Positions 4,896 through 6,331 of a stretch of DNA of 6,331 bases are shown here, piece by piece. Position 1 is the first letter of the stretch; the number at the start of each line of letters is the position of its first letter. A program made the position numbers and the translations under genes. A model generated the notes under the pieces. That model searched no databases. It was given only the letters and a program-made list of their open reading frames with translations, and was not told the DNA's origin. Source of the DNA: an uncultured Hyphomicrobiales bacterium (GTDB lineage: Bacteria > Pseudomonadota > Alphaproteobacteria > Rhizobiales > Beijerinckiaceae); NCBI GenBank assembly GCA_903932565.1, contig CAIZGQ010000005.1, positions 1 to 6,331 on the forward strand, read 5' to 3'.

Positions 4896-5429
4896 ATGTC
4901 TCGTGTCGGTAAGAAACCCGTACCTGTCCCCGCCGGCGTCACCGCCAAGGTCGAGGGCCAGAAAGTCTCCGTCAAGGGCTCGAAGGGCGAATTGTTCTTC
5001 GTAGTGCCTGATGATGTGGACGTGAAGTTTGAAGACAACGCCATTGCGGTTGATCCCCGCAATGAAACAAAGCGCGCCCGCGCGCTTTGGGGCACGTCCC
5101 GCGCCCGCATCAACAATCTCGTGACCGGCGTGACGCAGGGCTTCGAAAAGAAGCTTGAAATCACAGGCGTTGGTTACAAGGCAGCGGTTGTGGGTAAGAA
5201 CCTGCAGATGTCGCTTGGCTACAGCCATGACATCACCTATCCGATCCCGGCTGGCATCACGATTGTGACGCCCAAGCCGACGGAAGTTGGTATTGCAGGC
5301 ATCGACCGTCAGCAGGTTGGCCAGGTTGCCGCGGAAATCCGCGCGTTCCGTGGTCCCGAGCCTTACAAGGGCAAGGGCGTCAAGTACGCTGGCGAGTTCA
5401 TCTTCCGCAAGGAAGGCAAGAAGAAGTAA
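4896..5429 (+). CDS. rplF: Large-subunit ribosomal protein L6
   Basis: A 177-residue protein of normal L6 length. It begins MSRVGKKPVPVPAGVTAKVE and has the two-domain pattern of the family: domain 1 to about residue 80, then domain 2 opening with KKLEITGVGYKAAV (85-98) and LQMSLGYSHDITYPIP (103-118). The C-terminal signature RGPEPYKGKGVKYAGE (152-167) follows, with a Lys-rich end. L6 binds 23S rRNA near the sarcin-ricin loop and the factor-binding site of the 50S subunit. The frame is open upstream inside rpsH, but only the ATG at 4896 gives the L6 start; GGGAG (4882-4886) lies 9 nt before it. The gap from rpsH is 16 nt. Confidence 0.97.
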   Translation: MSRVGKKPVPVPAGVTAKVEGQKVSVKGSKGELFFVVPDDVDVKFEDNAIAVDPRNETKRARALWGTSRARINNLVTGVTQGFEKKLEITGVGYKAAVVGKNLQMSLGYSHDITYPIPAGITIVTPKPTEVGIAGIDRQQVGQVAAEIRAFRGPEPYKGKGVKYAGEFIFRKEGKKK

Positions 5430-5441
5430 GGACGCGCAGCA

Positions 5442-5804
5442 ATGGCTAAGGACAATCAATCAAGTGAGCGCCGCAAGGCGCGTGTCCGCCGCTCTATTCG
5501 CGCGCGGGCCTACGGCAAGCCCCGTCTTTCGGTGTTTCGCTCTTCCAAGCAGATCTATGCGCAGATCATTGATGATGCGCAGGGCGTGACGGTTGTCGCT
5601 GCCTCGTCTGTCGAGAAGGTTCAGCGCGATGCCATGAAGAACGGCGCAACCGTTGATGCAGCCAAGACCATCGGCAAGCTCATCGCTGAGCGTGCTGTTG
5701 CCAAGGGCATCAAGGACGTTGTGTTCGATCGCGGCGGCTACATCTACCACGGGCGCGTCAAGGCTTTGGCCGATGGCGCACGCGAGGGTGGTTTGAACTT
5801 CTAA
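5442..5804 (+). CDS. rplR: Large-subunit ribosomal protein L18
   Basis: A 120-residue protein matching L18. A basic, flexible N-terminus (SSERRKARVRRSIRARAYGK, residues 7-26) is followed by RLSVFRSSKQIYAQIIDD (28-45), VDAAKTIGKLIAERAVAKGI (71-90) and the family signature VVFDRGGYIYHGRVKALADG (93-112), then AREGGLNF. L18 binds 5S rRNA and carries it, with L5, into the central protuberance. TAAGGA (5427-5432), overlapping the rplF stop, is the ribosome binding site, 9 nt before the ATG; the gap from rplF is 12 nt. The downstream gap is unusually long and holds a terminator-like hairpin. Confidence 0.98.
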   Translation: MAKDNQSSERRKARVRRSIRARAYGKPRLSVFRSSKQIYAQIIDDAQGVTVVAASSVEKVQRDAMKNGATVDAAKTIGKLIAERAVAKGIKDVVFDRGGYIYHGRVKALADGAREGGLNF

Positions 5805-5812
5805 TTCAAGGA

Positions 5813-5840
5813 CAGCGGGGCCCTTTGGCTCCGCCGTTTT
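5813..5840 (+). terminator. Terminator-like hairpin between rplR and rpsE
   Basis: GCGGGGCC (5815-5822) pairs with GGCTCCGC (5827-5834), eight pairs including one G-U, around the loop CTTT. After a C-G spacer comes a T4 run (5837-5840). C5813 and G5836 can add a pair beyond a mismatch. The short T-tract makes it at best a weak intrinsic terminator; since rpsE and presumably more spc genes follow, read-through or attenuation is more plausible than full termination. Confidence 0.5.
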
Positions 5841-5852
5841 CATTCGAAGCGA

Positions 5853-5870
5853 GCGGGCATTTGCTCCCGC
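5853..5870 (+). repeat. Small GC hairpin upstream of rpsE
   Basis: GCGGG (5853-5857) pairs with CCCGC (5866-5870) around an 8-nt loop. GAGC (5851-5854) could alternatively pair with GCTC (5863-5866). It ends about 10 nt before the weak rpsE ribosome binding site and no T-run follows. Confidence 0.45.
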
Positions 5871-5890
5871 GTAAGTGACGGAATTTGAGA

Positions 5891-6331
5891 ATGGCACGTG
5901 ATGGTGAACGCGGTCGTGACCGCGAAGAGCGTGATAGCGAGTTTGTGGACCGTCTCGTCCACATCAATCGCGTCGCGAAAGTTGTGAAGGGTGGCCGCCG
6001 TTTTGGTTTTGCCGCTCTCGTCGTTGTTGGTGACCAGAAGGGTCGCGTTGGCTTTGGGCATGGCAAGGCGCGTGAAGTGCCGGAGGCCATTCGCAAGGCA
6101 ACTGATGCCGCCAAGCGTGCGCTGATCCGCGTGCCGCTGCGCGAAGGCCGGACGCTGCATCATGACGTGCATGGTCGCCACGGCGCTGGCCGCGTCATCC
6201 TGCGCGCTGCGCCGGCTGGTACGGGCATCATCGCCGGTGGCCCGATGCGTGCCGTGTTCGAAACGCTCGGCATGCATGACGTGGTTGCCAAGTCGCAGGG
6301 GTCGTCGAACCCCTACAACATGGTGCGCGCC
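5891..6331 (+). CDS. rpsE: Small-subunit ribosomal protein S5, 5' part (runs off the right edge)
   Basis: The first 147 residues of S5, open to the edge without a stop. The N-terminal MARDGERGRDREERDSEFVD is an alphaproteobacterial-type charged tail. RLVHINRVAKVVKGGRRFGF (21-40) follows; its KVVKGGR loop (30-36) corresponds to the loop where spectinomycin-resistance changes map in E. coli S5, and I see no change at the conserved Lys-Gly-Gly. GDQKGRVGFGHGKAREVPEA (47-66), APAGTGIIAGGPMRAVFE (107-124) and AKSQGSSNPYNMVRA (133-147) complete the S5 double-stranded-RNA-binding and C-terminal folds. Only the last few dozen residues are missing. S5 controls decoding fidelity and lines the mRNA entry. 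The ribosome binding site is weak (GGAA at 5880-5883, 7 nt before the ATG), unlike those of its neighbours. Confidence 0.97.
   Translation, partial: MARDGERGRDREERDSEFVDRLVHINRVAKVVKGGRRFGFAALVVVGDQKGRVGFGHGKAREVPEAIRKATDAAKRALIRVPLREGRTLHHDVHGRHGAGRVILRAAPAGTGIIAGGPMRAVFETLGMHDVVAKSQGSSNPYNMVRA

Noticed and set aside
4481..5459. Two overlapping long - strand open frames opposite rpsH/rplF
   Set aside because: They overlap each other and two clear genes; they are typical high-GC antisense shadows.
1..6331. A novel multi-gene system, mobile element, CRISPR array or RNA gene
   Set aside because: All sequence from 167 onward is accounted for by standard S10/spc ribosomal-protein genes and two short structured gaps; no repeats, transposase or tRNA-like segments were seen.

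Overview
The window is a run of ribosomal-protein genes, all on the + strand, in the order rplB(3' end)-rpsS-rplV-rpsC-rplP-rpmC-rpsQ | rplN-rplX-rplE-rpsN-rpsH-rplF-rplR-rpsE(5' part). This is the conserved bacterial S10 cluster running directly into the spc cluster. Wording typical of alphaproteobacterial ribosomal proteins appears in S5 (GGRRFGFAALVVVGDQKGRV), L16 (NFGxFGLKALEPERITARQI) and S3 (KRAVQSAMRLGAEGI). With the high G+C content and strong CCG/AAG/CAG codon preference, this points to an alphaproteobacterium. I cannot fix the order; the S3 sequence leans towards Hyphomicrobiales/Rhodospirillales-like lineages, and this is only an impression.

Layout. Bases 1-166 do not belong to the operon. 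They encode a Pro/Gln-rich, Lys-free stretch with different codon use, joined in frame to the last ~52 codons of rplB at a GATC site. This looks like a chimeric junction (cloning or assembly), less likely a real rearrangement. From 167 to 2674 the S10-cluster genes are tightly packed, with gaps of 2-31 nt. Each gene has a purine-rich ribosome binding site, and rpsC uses a GTG start. A 94-nt gap (2675-2768) separates rpsQ from rplN, at the S10/spc boundary. It contains two strong GC hairpins and a possible closing stem. From 2769 to 5804 the spc genes are again tightly packed; rplN/rplX overlap by 1 nt and rplX/rplE by 8 nt. An 86-nt gap (5805-5890) before rpsE holds a GC hairpin followed by a T4 run, plus a second small hairpin. 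rpsE runs off the right edge.

Together the genes supply core ribosomal proteins. The 30S proteins are S3, S5, S8, S14, S17 and S19. The 50S proteins are L2, L5, L6, L14, L16, L18, L22, L24 and L29. They are almost certainly co-transcribed and translationally coupled. I found no mobile element, CRISPR array, RNA gene or novel multi-gene system. The points worth a second look are the left-edge chimera, a ~45-residue Lys/Ala/Pro-rich N-terminal extension on L5, and the two structured intergenic regions.
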